This document shows, in pieces, positions 35,131-44,134 of a DNA stretch of 64,000 nucleotides (the stretch's first letter is position 1; each line of letters begins with the position of its first letter). The position numbers and the translations under genes are program-made. Below the pieces are notes generated by a model. That model had not been told where the DNA came from. It did no database searches and saw nothing but the letters and a program-made list of their open reading frames with translations. Where the stretch lies: positions 78,244 through 142,243 of the forward strand of contig JARGFP010000004.1 in assembly GCA_029210585.1 (NCBI GenBank). Direction: 5' to 3'. The DNA comes from Bacteroidales bacterium (GTDB taxonomy: Bacteria; Bacteroidota; Bacteroidia; Bacteroidales; GCA-2748055).

Positions 35131-35168
35131 GCTTTACAGTTCCCTGACTGCTTTACAGTTCCCTGACT
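35131..35168. repeat. 19-bp perfect tandem duplication spanning the murD stop
   Basis: gctttacagttccctgact occurs at 35131-35149 and again at 35150-35168. The second copy holds the murD stop codon (tta, 35153-35155) and last codons; the first lies just beyond the gene. Confidence 0.97.
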
Positions 35169-36499
35169 GCCTCCTTGAATTTCCTGCCCCGATCCTCGTA
35201 GCTCTCAAAAAGATCAAAGCTTGCGCAGGCAGGTGACAACAATACCGTATCGTCTTTCGAAGAGAGGTAATAGGCCGATTTCACCGCCTCGGTCATGGTC
35301 TTCGACTCAACGATTGTATCCACTTTGTCGCTGAATGCTTCCAGCAGCCTGCTGTTGTCTTTTCCCAGGCAGATCAGCGCCTTTACTTTTTTCCTTACCA
35401 GTTCGCTCAGTTCAGCATAATTGTTTCCTTTGTCCACACCCCCGGCAATCCAGATAATATCTCCCTTGATGCTTTCCAGCGCATACCAGGTGGAGTTCAC
35501 ATTGGTGGCCTTGGAGTCATTGATAAAATTGATCCCGTGCACCTTGTTCAGCTGTTCCAGCCTGTGTTCGATTCCCTGGAAGTCCATCAGGGCTTCCCTG
35601 ATGATGTCGTTCCTGATCTTCAGTACATTTCCGGCGATACCGGCAGCCATGCTGTTATAGGTATTGTGCCTGCCCTTGAGTGCGAGTTCGTGCACCGACA
35701 TGGAGAAATCCACATCCTCGAATTCGATATGCATTTGTTCTTTCCTGTCGACCCAGGCAACGTCCTCCTCTTTCTTTTCATAGGCATAGGGAAGCCTGAC
35801 GGCGCGGGAGACAATCTTCTCCAGTTCCTTGATAGTGATCTCATCGTCCGAGCAGAACACGAAATAGTCTTCCTCCGTGAGGTTTTGTGTGATCCTGAAC
35901 TTGGAGTCGACATAGTTCTGTATGTTGTAATCGTAGCGGTCCATGTGGTCGGCCGTGATGTTCAGCAGGATAGCGATATCGGCCTTGAATTCAAACATGC
36001 CGTCCAGCTGAAAGCTGCTGAGCTCCAGCACATAATAATCGTAGACTTCCGTTGCGACCTGCAGGGCGAAACTCCGCCCCACATTCCCGGCGATGCCAAT
36101 GTTCAGGCCTGCTTTCCTCAGCATATGATGGATCAGGGAGGTAGTGGTGGTCTTCCCGTTGCTGCCCGTAACACAGATCTTCTTTGCGTTGGTGAACCTG
36201 GCGGCGAATTCTATCTCGGAGATCACGTGTATCCCTTTCTTCCGGATTGACCGCATGATGGGAGCACTTTCCGGGATGCCAGGACTCTTGATGATCTCAT
36301 CGGCATTCAGGATCAGCCGTTCCGTATGCCCGTTCCCCTCGTACAGGACCTGGTAATCATTGAGCATCTCCTTGTATTTCGGATTGATCTTGCCCGAATC
36401 GGAAACAAAAACATCCAAACCTTCCTGCTTTGCCAGGATAGCGGAACCGGTACCACTTTCCCCGGCGCCCAAAATGACTATTCGTTTTCTCTTTTCCAT
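35153..36499 (-). CDS. murD: UDP-N-acetylmuramoyl-L-alanine--D-glutamate ligase
   Basis: Second Mur ligase of 448 residues. IVILGAGESGTGSAILA, SPGIPESAP, ICVTGSNGKTTTTSLIHHML (ATP loop), LNITADHMDRYD, HRLEQL and INDSKATNVNSTWYAL are MurD landmarks. The last codons and the stop are duplicated just downstream. It lies 8 nt after mraY. Confidence 0.97.
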   Translation of the reverse strand: MEKRKRIVILGAGESGTGSAILAKQEGLDVFVSDSGKINPKYKEMLNDYQVLYEGNGHTERLILNADEIIKSPGIPESAPIMRSIRKKGIHVISEIEFAARFTNAKKICVTGSNGKTTTTSLIHHMLRKAGLNIGIAGNVGRSFALQVATEVYDYYVLELSSFQLDGMFEFKADIAILLNITADHMDRYDYNIQNYVDSKFRITQNLTEEDYFVFCSDDEITIKELEKIVSRAVRLPYAYEKKEEDVAWVDRKEQMHIEFEDVDFSMSVHELALKGRHNTYNSMAAGIAGNVLKIRNDIIREALMDFQGIEHRLEQLNKVHGINFINDSKATNVNSTWYALESIKGDIIWIAGGVDKGNNYAELSELVRKKVKALICLGKDNSRLLEAFSDKVDTIVESKTMTEAVKSAYYLSSKDDTVLLSPACASFDLFESYEDRGRKFKEAVREL

Positions 36500-36507
36500 A
36501 TCTGATG

Positions 36508-37758
36508 TTATCTGATTTTTAAGGTTACAACTGTGATTACTGCCAGGAGCAGACCGATGATCCAGAACCGGGTCACGATTTTTGCTTCATGGTACCCCAG
36601 TTTCTGAAAATGATGATGTGCCGGGGCCATCAGGAAGATGCGCCTGCCTGTGCCGGTTTTTCTTTTTGTATGTTTGAACCAGCTGACCTGGAGAATCACG
36701 GAGACACTTTCAAAAAGATAGATGCCGCAGAGGATCGGGATCAGCAGTTCCTTCCTGATCACGATGGCAAATACCGCGATGATCCCTCCCAGGGCCAGGC
36801 TTCCCGTGTCTCCCATAAAGATCTGGGCCGGGAAGGAATTGTACCACAGGAAGCCGATGGTGGCACCGATCAGGGCCGCTGCATAGATCATCAGCTCACC
36901 GGCGTTGGGAATGTACATGATATTCAGGTAGTCGGCAAAAATAGCGTTCCCCGAAACCCAGGCGAAGATTCCCAGGGTGGTCCCGATAATCGCCGCGGAT
37001 CCTGTCGCCAGTCCATCCAGCCCGTCTGATAGATTGGCCCCGTTGGACACGGCTGTCACGATAAAGATCACCACCAGGATAAATACCACCCACACCAGCT
37101 TGTCGGCATGTTTCCCCGCGAACCACACCAGCCATTTATAATTGAATTCGTTGTTTTTTACAAACGGGATCGTGGTAAGGGGCGTCTTGTGGTCGCGCAG
37201 GAAAAACGATTCCCCGTCATCGTTGGTCACCATGGGAAGATCGGTATATTCCTGTTCCGATGCTTCGGTTACCGGTATACGTTCGCGGATAATTGCTTCG
37301 TCGCTGAGCAGGAAAGTGATCCCCACGATGAGGCCCAGTCCGACCTGGCCGATGATCTTGAATTTCCCGCGCAGTCCTTCCTTGTTTTTCAGGAATACCT
37401 TGATATAATCATCCAGGAATCCGATCAGGCCCAGCCATACGGTTGTAATCAGCATCAGGATCACGTACACATTGTTCAGGTTCCCGAACAGCAGCACCGG
37501 TACCACGATGGATGCGATGATGATGATCCCGCCCATGGTGGGGGTACCCTGTTTCTGGTTCTGTCCGTCGAGCCCCAGGTTGCGCACCGTTTCGCCGATC
37601 TGTTTGCGGCGCAGGTAATTGATGATCCGTTTCCCGATAAACAGGGAGATCAGCAGCGAAACGATCACCGTCATGGCTGCCCGGAACGATATGTACTGGA
37701 ACAGCCCCGCCCCGGGGAGGTCAAATTGATCCAGGTATTGAAACAGATAGTAAAACAT
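36508..37758 (-). CDS. mraY: Phospho-MurNAc-pentapeptide translocase
   Basis: Polytopic enzyme of 416 residues that makes lipid [35 protein letters not shown] (DD motif), [55 protein letters not shown] and the HHHFQKLG loop (residues of the HHH motif) are present. It is longer than E. coli MraY (360) because of an extracytoplasmic insertion around residues 165-220, usual for this phylum. 6 nt from murE. Confidence 0.97.
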   Translation of the reverse strand: MFYYLFQYLDQFDLPGAGLFQYISFRAAMTVIVSLLISLFIGKRIINYLRRKQIGETVRNLGLDGQNQKQGTPTMGGIIIIASIVVPVLLFGNLNNVYVILMLITTVWLGLIGFLDDYIKVFLKNKEGLRGKFKIIGQVGLGLIVGITFLLSDEAIIRERIPVTEASEQEYTDLPMVTNDDGESFFLRDHKTPLTTIPFVKNNEFNYKWLVWFAGKHADKLVWVVFILVVIFIVTAVSNGANLSDGLDGLATGSAAIIGTTLGIFAWVSGNAIFADYLNIMYIPNAGELMIYAAALIGATIGFLWYNSFPAQIFMGDTGSLALGGIIAVFAIVIRKELLIPILCGIYLFESVSVILQVSWFKHTKRKTGTGRRIFLMAPAHHHFQKLGYHEAKIVTRFWIIGLLLAVITVVTLKIR

Positions 37759-37764
37759 GCGTCC

Positions 37765-39213
37765 TTACTCTAAATATTTTGCTACGATCTCCCGGTCATC
37801 GAAATGCCGTTTCTCTCCCATGATCTCCTGGTACTTTTCATGTCCTTTTCCTGCCACCAGCACCACCGATCCCTGTCCCGCCAGCATGCAGGCAGTTTTG
37901 ATGGCTGCTTCGCGGTCGGTGATCTTCAGCACATCTGCCTGGTGTTCTGCAGGAATTCCTGCTTCCATTTCCGCCATGATCACGGCCGGATCTTCCGACC
38001 GCGGGTTGTCTGATGTGAGGATGACCTTGTTGCTCAAGCGCGCTGCAACCGCTCCCATCAGGGGCCGCTTCGACCGGTCCCTGTCGCCGCCGGCACCTAC
38101 CACCGTAATGATCTCCCTTCCCTCCCGGTTTACTTCGTGGATCGTTTCGAGGACATTGCGCAGTGCATCGTCCGTATGTGCATAATCGATCACTGCAACC
38201 GCACCTTCCGCACCCCTGTATATCTCGAACCTTCCTTCTGCGGGCCCGGCATTGCTGAGCTGCTCCAGCACCTCCACCGGTTGATGCCCAAGCAACAGGC
38301 AAGTACCATATATTGCCAGGATATTCAGTGCATTGAACTTCCCGGTAAGTTTTACCCACACCTCTTTTTCGTTGATCACCATCCGCATTCCTTCGAAATG
38401 GGATTCGAGTATCCTGGCATGGAAATCTGTATTCCTGCCCAGGCTGTACCTGTATTTTTCTGCCCTGGTGTGCTGAAGCATCACTTCCCCGTTGCGGTCG
38501 TCGCGGTTGGTCAGCGCAAAAGCCTGTTCATCCAGCTGGTCGAAAAAGGAGCGCTTTGCCTCCAGGTACTCCCTGAAATCCTTGTGGTAGTCGAGGTGGT
38601 CATGGCTCAGGTTGGTGAAGACACCCCCGCTGAACTGCAGGCCTGCAATGCGCTGCTGACTGGCGGCATGCGATGACACCTCCATGAAACAGTATTCACA
38701 TCCCGCGGTCACCATTTCCCGCAGCCACCTGTTGATCTGCAACGGATCGGGAGTGGTATGCGTGGCATGAAAGGACTTACCGTCGATGCGTACTTCGATG
38801 GTGGTTAAAATACCGGCCTTGTACCCAAGGCCGGTATTGACCTTATATAATAAGGTGGCTATGGTCGTTTTTCCATTGGTTCCGGTAACTCCCACCAGGC
38901 GGATCTCCCGGGAGGGATGGCCGTACCAGGCAGATGCAATCAGCGCGATCGCCTTTCGTGCATCCTCAGTCTCGATGAAGGTCACCTGCTTGTTGTACGC
39001 AACGGGAGTTTCCTCGCACACCACGGCAACGGCACCCTTGCCGATGGCCTGCTGTATATAGGCGTGTCCGTCGGATGCGGTTCCCCTGACGGCTACGAAC
39101 AGGCTGCCGGGCTGCACCTCCCTGGAGTCGAATGTGACCGCAAGGATCTCCCTGTCCGTGCTTCCTGTCACACGAACAACCTCCAGTTCCTGTATGAGTG
39201 CCTGCAATATCAT
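37765..39213 (-). CDS. murE: UDP-MurNAc-L-Ala-D-Glu--2,6-diaminopimelate ligase
   Basis: Third Mur ligase of 482 residues. SREVQPGSLFVAVRG, VGVTGTNGKTTIATLLYKV (ATP loop), TNLSHDHLDYHKDF, VIDYAHTDDALRNVL and the specificity motif TSDNPRSEDP are seen. DNPR marks the meso-diaminopimelate-adding type rather than lysine. It overlaps the transpeptidase gene by 4 nt. Confidence 0.97.
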   Translation of the reverse strand: MILQALIQELEVVRVTGSTDREILAVTFDSREVQPGSLFVAVRGTASDGHAYIQQAIGKGAVAVVCEETPVAYNKQVTFIETEDARKAIALIASAWYGHPSREIRLVGVTGTNGKTTIATLLYKVNTGLGYKAGILTTIEVRIDGKSFHATHTTPDPLQINRWLREMVTAGCEYCFMEVSSHAASQQRIAGLQFSGGVFTNLSHDHLDYHKDFREYLEAKRSFFDQLDEQAFALTNRDDRNGEVMLQHTRAEKYRYSLGRNTDFHARILESHFEGMRMVINEKEVWVKLTGKFNALNILAIYGTCLLLGHQPVEVLEQLSNAGPAEGRFEIYRGAEGAVAVIDYAHTDDALRNVLETIHEVNREGREIITVVGAGGDRDRSKRPLMGAVAARLSNKVILTSDNPRSEDPAVIMAEMEAGIPAEHQADVLKITDREAAIKTACMLAGQGSVVLVAGKGHEKYQEIMGEKRHFDDREIVAKYLE

Positions 39214-41324
39214 CCTTCTGTAATACTCATTTTCAGTGTGATACGATCGCCTTTACGTAATATCGTTCCTGCCGGCGGGTGCTGACTGCGCACGGTACCC
39301 CGGCCATTGATCTCTGTCTTCAGCCCCAGGTTTTCCAGCAGGAAAACCGCATCCCTGGCACCCATGTCCTTTACATCGGGTACGTACAGGCTGCTGATAT
39401 CGCTTCGCCGCAGCACCACGCTTTCTTCCGTGCTCATGGTCTTTACCCACTCCGATTCATGCTCATTTGAAGTGTAGGGAATGTCGAGGTACTTCAGTGC
39501 CGATTCCAGTTCCCGCTTGTACCCGCTCTTGGAATAGGGAGCCCCGGTGTTTTCAGCCAGGAAGTGCGTTCCGGGCTTCTGCATGTTCAGGTCCTGTATG
39601 TAGATCCGGTCGGTGATTTCCCTGAAGATCGGTCCGGCCACAAGGTTTCCGTAATAGACCGATTGTGACGGGGAACTGATCACCACGATACAGGAATACC
39701 TTGGATCATCAGAGGGGAAGTAGCCGGCAAAGGAAGCCTGGTACCTGCCTTTCGTGTAGCCATGATTGGCGTCTGCAATCTGGCTGGTCCCGGTTTTTCC
39801 CGCGATGGGATAATAGGAATTCCGCAGGTTCTTCGCTGATCCCCTTTCGACCACCCCTTCCAGCATGGGGCGGATCTTCTCCAGGGTTTCCTGTGAGCAG
39901 ATTTTATGGTTCAGGACTGTTTTATCATACCGGCGGATTACCTTTCCGTGGTAGCGGACCTCTTCCACAAAAAGGGGTTTGACCATCTCACCGTTGTTGG
40001 CAATGGCATTATAGAAGGTAAGCACCTGGAGGGGCGTCTGCCTGACTTCGTAGCCGATGGACATCATGGGCAGGGAGATCTTTGACCAGAGGGGGCTGTC
40101 GGTATACTTGATATCGGGAGCGCCTTCGCCCTTGATTTCGAGCCCCAGCTTTTGGTTCAGACCAAGCCGGTAGAGCCTGTCGACGAAATCTGAAGGCCGT
40201 TTTTCATAGTTTTCCACTATCAGTTTTGAGATTCCCACATTGGAAGATTTCTCGAACGCCTCCTGGAAGGTGATCACCCCCAGCCCTTCGTCTCCGCTGT
40301 CCTCCAGCCGGTGATTGCCGTATACAATATACCCGTCTCCAACATCCACTTTGTCATCCGGCTCCACCAGTCCGTCCTCCAGCAGGGAGAGGGCCGATGC
40401 CAGTTTGAAAGTTGAACCCGGTTCGGTGCTTTCACCGATGGCGTAATTAAAATTCTCTGTATAGACACCCTCCTCATTCATCCCAAGGTTGGCAATGGCC
40501 CTGACCTTCCCGGTCTTTACCTCCATGACCACCACGGAACCATGATCGGCCTCATGTTTCATGAGCTGCGTCAGCAGGGCATTTTCCGCCACATCCTGCA
40601 GGTCAATGTCGATGGTGGTAACCACGTCGAACCCGTCACACGGTTCCACTTCGTTCCTGTCGCTGACCGGCATCCAGTTGCCATCCGGGATCTTCTGCAT
40701 CAGCCTGTACCCCTGGATCCCTGAAAGATCTTCATCATAGGCTCCTTCGATCCCCACCACGCTGCCGTAGTCGCCCTGCATGACATACCCGATGGTGCGG
40801 GCAGCAAGCTCCCTGTGCGGCAATATCCGCTGGTTCTGCTGGACGAAAATTGTTCCGCCTTTGTACCGGCCAAGCCTGAAAATGGGGAAATCCCTGAGTT
40901 CCTGCAGCTGGGAATAGGAAACATGTCGTTTAACAAGGTAATAGCGGTCGCCTTTCTCGCGGGCTTTTACCAGGTTCCGCTTGTATACGGTCCAGTGCCT
41001 GTCGTTGAAAAGCCGGGAAAGCCTGATGGCCAGCGAATCCACGTTCCGGTCGAAGACCTCCCGCGTAAATGCCTCGCTCCGCATGTCCATCCTGATCTCG
41101 TAATAGGGCACAGAAACAGCAAGCAGGCGCCCCTCTGCGGAATAAATATTGCCCCGGTTGGGCTCAATGGTTTTATAGGAGATACTGTTTTCCCCGGCCT
41201 CCTTCCACTTGTCCTTTTCAATCAGCTGAACATAGAACATCTTGCCCAGGATGGCGATGGCAAAGACCACCATGGCGAGGTATACCACGCTTACGCGGAT
41301 CAGTATGTTCCTTTTCAGTGACAT
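39210..41324 (-). CDS. ftsI: Septal penicillin-binding protein (FtsI/Spv-type) with PASTA domain
   Basis: Class B PBP of 704 residues. One N-terminal membrane helix (VVYLAMVVFAIAILGKMFYV), a dimerisation domain (IEPNRGNIYSAEGRLLA), then the transpeptidase with SxxK in STEPGSTFKLASAL, SSN in FEKSSNVGISK and KTG in AGKTGTSQIA. The last ~65 residues are a PASTA domain (LYVPDVKDMGARDAVFLLENLGLK). Partner of FtsW; its target is the D-Ala-D-Ala peptide. Ends 1 nt into ftsL. Confidence 0.96.
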   Translation of the reverse strand: MSLKRNILIRVSVVYLAMVVFAIAILGKMFYVQLIEKDKWKEAGENSISYKTIEPNRGNIYSAEGRLLAVSVPYYEIRMDMRSEAFTREVFDRNVDSLAIRLSRLFNDRHWTVYKRNLVKAREKGDRYYLVKRHVSYSQLQELRDFPIFRLGRYKGGTIFVQQNQRILPHRELAARTIGYVMQGDYGSVVGIEGAYDEDLSGIQGYRLMQKIPDGNWMPVSDRNEVEPCDGFDVVTTIDIDLQDVAENALLTQLMKHEADHGSVVVMEVKTGKVRAIANLGMNEEGVYTENFNYAIGESTEPGSTFKLASALSLLEDGLVEPDDKVDVGDGYIVYGNHRLEDSGDEGLGVITFQEAFEKSSNVGISKLIVENYEKRPSDFVDRLYRLGLNQKLGLEIKGEGAPDIKYTDSPLWSKISLPMMSIGYEVRQTPLQVLTFYNAIANNGEMVKPLFVEEVRYHGKVIRRYDKTVLNHKICSQETLEKIRPMLEGVVERGSAKNLRNSYYPIAGKTGTSQIADANHGYTKGRYQASFAGYFPSDDPRYSCIVVISSPSQSVYYGNLVAGPIFREITDRIYIQDLNMQKPGTHFLAENTGAPYSKSGYKRELESALKYLDIPYTSNEHESEWVKTMSTEESVVLRRSDISSLYVPDVKDMGARDAVFLLENLGLKTEINGRGTVRSQHPPAGTILRKGDRITLKMSITEG

Positions 41325-41698
41325 TACTTCTTTTCGATCACCAGTTTTTTAAGCGGTTCCTTATTCTCTGTCAATCCAAGTTCTTTCTCCCTTACCAGCT
41401 GCTCCACCCTGCTCTGCCGGCTCACTGTCATCAGCTCCGAAGAGGTGGTGATGGCCTGCGACCGCAGCTCCTTCACTTCGGTCTGCAGCGCATTGGAACG
41501 GATCACCAGCTTTTCTGCATGGTTCCTGTTTGCAATCATGATCAGTGCAAGCAACACCAGCAGCGCCATGAAGGGGGCCTGCCTGATCACTGCACGCTGT
41601 GTAAGCACGTTCCCGTCGATCAGGCTGCGGAAGGAGAACTGCTGGCCCTTTTCTTCCCTGACCTCTTCAAATTCAATATTTTTTCGTTCCCTGCTCAT
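41324..41698 (-). CDS. ftsL: FtsL-like divisome protein
   Basis: A 124-residue bitopic protein: cytoplasmic N-terminus, one membrane helix (APFMALLVLLALIMIAN), then a coiled coil (RSNALQTEVKELRSQAITTSSELMTVSRQSRVEQLVREKELGL). FtsL is poorly conserved in sequence; the call rests on this topology and on position between rsmH and the transpeptidase gene. Confidence 0.85.
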   Translation of the reverse strand: MSRERKNIEFEEVREEKGQQFSFRSLIDGNVLTQRAVIRQAPFMALLVLLALIMIANRNHAEKLVIRSNALQTEVKELRSQAITTSSELMTVSRQSRVEQLVREKELGLTENKEPLKKLVIEKK

Positions 41699-42598
41699 TC
41701 ACTTCTTTTCTGCGATCCGGAGTTTGGCACTTCTTGCCCTGCTGTTCTCTCTCAGTTCATCTTCCCCGGGCGTAATGACCTTGCGGTTGATCTGTTTCCA
41801 GCACGTTTCAGGATGGCCATAAAAATCCTTTTTCAACTCGCCCACCGTATTGCCCGTTTTCATATAGTTCTTCACCAGCCGGTCCTCCAGCGAATGGTAG
41901 GTGATGACCACCAGCCGTCCGCCTTCAGCCATGACCCCGGCTGTCTGCTCCAGCATCTCTTCCAGGGCTTCCATCTCTCCGTTGACCTCGATCCTGATTG
42001 CCTGGAACACCTTCGCCAGGAACTTGGAACGGGTCTGCCGGGGAACCAGTTCCCCGAGGAGTGCCTCCAGCTGGGCAGTTGAACTGATCAACCCTGCCTC
42101 CCTGCCCTTCATGACCGCACGCACAACAGCACCGGTATTTTTCAGCTCTCCGTAAGTGCGAAAGATCCTGTAGAGCTCATTTTCGGGCGTTTCGTTGAGG
42201 ACTTCAACGGCTGATTTCCGGGAGGAAGGATCCATGCGCATATCCAGGCGGCTGTCGGCCCGGAACGAAAACCCCCTGCCTGGCTGGTCGATCTGGTGCG
42301 AGGAGATCCCAAGGTCGGCAAGAATCCCGTTTACGGCTTCTATACCATGATACCTTAGAAAATTCCTGAGGTACCTGAAGTTTGCCCTGACAAAGATGAA
42401 CCTGCGGTCGTCGATGACATTCTTCGCTGCATCAGGGTCCTGATCAAAGGCGATCAGCGTTCCTTTTTTACCCAACTTTTCAAGAACATGGCGGGAGTGT
42501 CCCCCTCCACCAAAAGTAAGATCCACGTAGGTCCCTTTTGGCTGTATATTCAATCCTTCAACACTTTCCTTCAGCAACACTGGCCTGTGGTAAGCCAT
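41699..42598 (-). CDS. rsmH: 16S rRNA m4C1402 methyltransferase
   Basis: SAM-dependent enzyme of 299 residues (also called MraW). YHRPVLLKESVEGL at the N-terminus, VDLTFGGGGHSRHVLEKLG (SAM site), NGILADLGISSHQIDQPGRGFSF, FLAKVFQAIRIEVNGEMEALE and VVITYHSLEDRLVKNYM are characteristic. The start at 42598 (MAYHRP) lies 1 nt after the mraZ stop; an ATG at 42613 would give five more residues and overlap mraZ by 14 nt, and is about equally possible. Confidence 0.95.
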   Translation of the reverse strand: MAYHRPVLLKESVEGLNIQPKGTYVDLTFGGGGHSRHVLEKLGKKGTLIAFDQDPDAAKNVIDDRRFIFVRANFRYLRNFLRYHGIEAVNGILADLGISSHQIDQPGRGFSFRADSRLDMRMDPSSRKSAVEVLNETPENELYRIFRTYGELKNTGAVVRAVMKGREAGLISSTAQLEALLGELVPRQTRSKFLAKVFQAIRIEVNGEMEALEEMLEQTAGVMAEGGRLVVITYHSLEDRLVKNYMKTGNTVGELKKDFYGHPETCWKQINRKVITPGEDELRENSRARSAKLRIAEKK

Positions 42599-42599
42599 A

Positions 42600-43064
42600 T
42601 TATTCTGGTTCATTTGATGATCCACCAAGTATTTTCTCAGCCATGGCAGCAAAATCATCGTCAGCCGTGCTCACACCCGGATAGGTGGCTGCATCCCACA
42701 GCTCAATCCGCCCCGACTGTCCGGCCAGCACAACTTCATCGGCAATCCCGGCATGATCCAGCAGACGACGCGGTACGAGCATCCTGTTACTTGCATCCAG
42801 GGCCAATTCAGCTGTACCGGCATAAAACATGCGCAGGAATTTTGCGTGCTCCTTGTTGTAAGGATTTGTCTTCTCCCTGATCATGGCATTCTGCCGCTCC
42901 CACTCTTCCATAGGATAGAGGATCAGGCACTTTTCAAACACATCACGCTTGAGCACAAACCCCTCGGAGGAAGCATCCTTCATCTGCCGCTTGAATGCAG
43001 CAGGGAACGAGAGCCTCCCCTTGGAATCGAGCCTGACTGTATAGTCTCCTATGAATGTGATCAT
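42600..43064 (-). CDS. mraZ: Transcriptional regulator MraZ
   Basis: AbrB-like DNA-binding protein of 154 residues with two repeats: IGDYTVRLDSKGRLSFPAAFKRQM and AELALDASNRMLVPRRLLDHAGI. It binds tandem TGGG-type boxes in front of its own cluster and is known to repress dcw transcription in E. coli. The start at 43064 gives the standard N-terminus MITFIGDYT; a start at 43118 would add 18 residues. First gene of the dcw cluster. Confidence 0.96.
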   Translation of the reverse strand: MITFIGDYTVRLDSKGRLSFPAAFKRQMKDASSEGFVLKRDVFEKCLILYPMEEWERQNAMIREKTNPYNKEHAKFLRMFYAGTAELALDASNRMLVPRRLLDHAGIADEVVLAGQSGRIELWDAATYPGVSTADDDFAAMAEKILGGSSNEPE

Positions 43065-43089
43065 GCCTCTGGGTTCATTAAGAGGTAAA

Positions 43090-43097
43090 AATATAGA
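43090..43097 (-). promoter_or_regulatory. Possible -7 element of the dcw cluster
   Basis: TATATTTT on the minus strand, near the Bacteroidota -7 consensus (last base differs), 26 nt upstream of mraZ and directly downstream of the MraZ boxes. Confidence 0.35.
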
Positions 43098-43103
43098 ATT
43101 TTT

Positions 43104-43139
43104 CCCACTTTGATCCATTTTTCCCCACTTTTTCCCACT
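43104..43139 (-). promoter_or_regulatory. MraZ operator: four 10-bp phased boxes
   Basis: On the minus strand AGTGGG occurs three times (plus coordinates 43134-43139, 43124-43129, 43104-43109) and a degenerate copy, AATGGA, fills the 10-bp step between the second and third. The exact 10-bp phasing matches the known MraZ target of TGGG repeats with 5-nt spacers. Confidence 0.85.
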
Positions 43140-43224
43140 TTGTTAATAACTTTCACCCGATCAAATAGAACCGCAGCATTTGCAGTACATTCAAAGTTTT
43201 ATCTGCTATACCGTATTTTTTTAA

Positions 43225-43232
43225 TATTTTTG
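43225..43232 (+). promoter_or_regulatory. Bacteroidota -7 box for glycine-lipid genes
   Basis: TATTTTTG, an exact TAnnTTTG match, 24 nt before the ATG at 43257. Confidence 0.5.
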
Positions 43233-43256
43233 TAATCTGCGACCTACCGGAACAGC

Positions 43257-44123
43257 ATGGACAATGAAAACATGAACAGGGATTTCAAGCCCGTTGATAT
43301 CAGGCAGATCTTCAGGAGCAAGAGCCCCGGGATGGCCCGGTGGATCCCCGGATTCATCTACCGCTACCTGCACCGCACCCTGGTGCTGGACCAGATCAAC
43401 GAGATCCTCGAACACCACGGTCACAAAAAGGATTTTGACTTCGCGGCAGCGGCCATCGATATGTTCAATGTGAAGGTGGACCTGGTGGGAGAAGAAAACT
43501 TCCCGGAGGACGGACGCAACATCTTTGTTGCCAATCACCCGCTGGGTGGTTTTGACGGCGTGATGCTCCTCCATGAGCTGGGGAAACGCTACGATCGCAA
43601 AGTGAAGGTCCTGGTAAATGACATCCTGATGAATGCAAAAAACATGGATGGCGTGTTTGTTCCCATTAACAAACATGGAAGCCAGGTGATTGAAAATGTA
43701 AAACGCATTGACCATATCTTCCAGTCGGACGACCAGGTGATGACATTCCCGGCGGGACTGGTATCCAGGAGGAGAAAAGGGGTGATCCGGGATCCTGAAT
43801 GGAAAAAGAGTTTTGTCACCAAAGCGGTGCAGCATCAACGCAACGTGGTCCCGGTCCATATCACCGGCCGCTGTTCCAATTTCTTCTACAACCTGGCCAA
43901 CCTGCGCAAATTTTTTGGGATCAAAGCGAACATTGAGATGTTCTACCTGCCCGGCGAGACTTTTAAGCACAAGAATGGACATTACAGGATTACCATTGGC
44001 AAACCTATTGTTTTTCAAACATTTGACAAGCGGCACAAACCGGCCGAATGGGCCGAAAAGGTAAAACAATATACCTACGAACTTGCACAGGATTCGAATG
44101 CTGCGTTCACTGCAAATCATTAA
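43257..44123 (+). CDS. glsA: Lysophospholipid-type O-acyltransferase, GlsA-like
   Basis: A PlsC-superfamily acyltransferase of 288 residues. The catalytic motif is VANHPLGGFDGVML; VFVPINKHGSQ and TFPAGLVSRRRKGVIRDPEWKKSFV (substrate and phosphate site) and NVVPVHITGRCSNFFYNLANLRKFFGI follow. The HPLGGxD form is that of OlsA/GlsA enzymes, which acylate the hydroxyl of an N-acylated amino acid, rather than of 1-acylglycerol-phosphate acyltransferases. The next gene is a GNAT N-acyltransferase, matching the paired glycine-lipid genes described in Bacteroides. Ornithine lipid or other aminolipid synthesis is the alternative. Confidence 0.8.
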   Translation: MDNENMNRDFKPVDIRQIFRSKSPGMARWIPGFIYRYLHRTLVLDQINEILEHHGHKKDFDFAAAAIDMFNVKVDLVGEENFPEDGRNIFVANHPLGGFDGVMLLHELGKRYDRKVKVLVNDILMNAKNMDGVFVPINKHGSQVIENVKRIDHIFQSDDQVMTFPAGLVSRRRKGVIRDPEWKKSFVTKAVQHQRNVVPVHITGRCSNFFYNLANLRKFFGIKANIEMFYLPGETFKHKNGHYRITIGKPIVFQTFDKRHKPAEWAEKVKQYTYELAQDSNAAFTANH

Positions 44124-44134
44124 AACTGACAATC

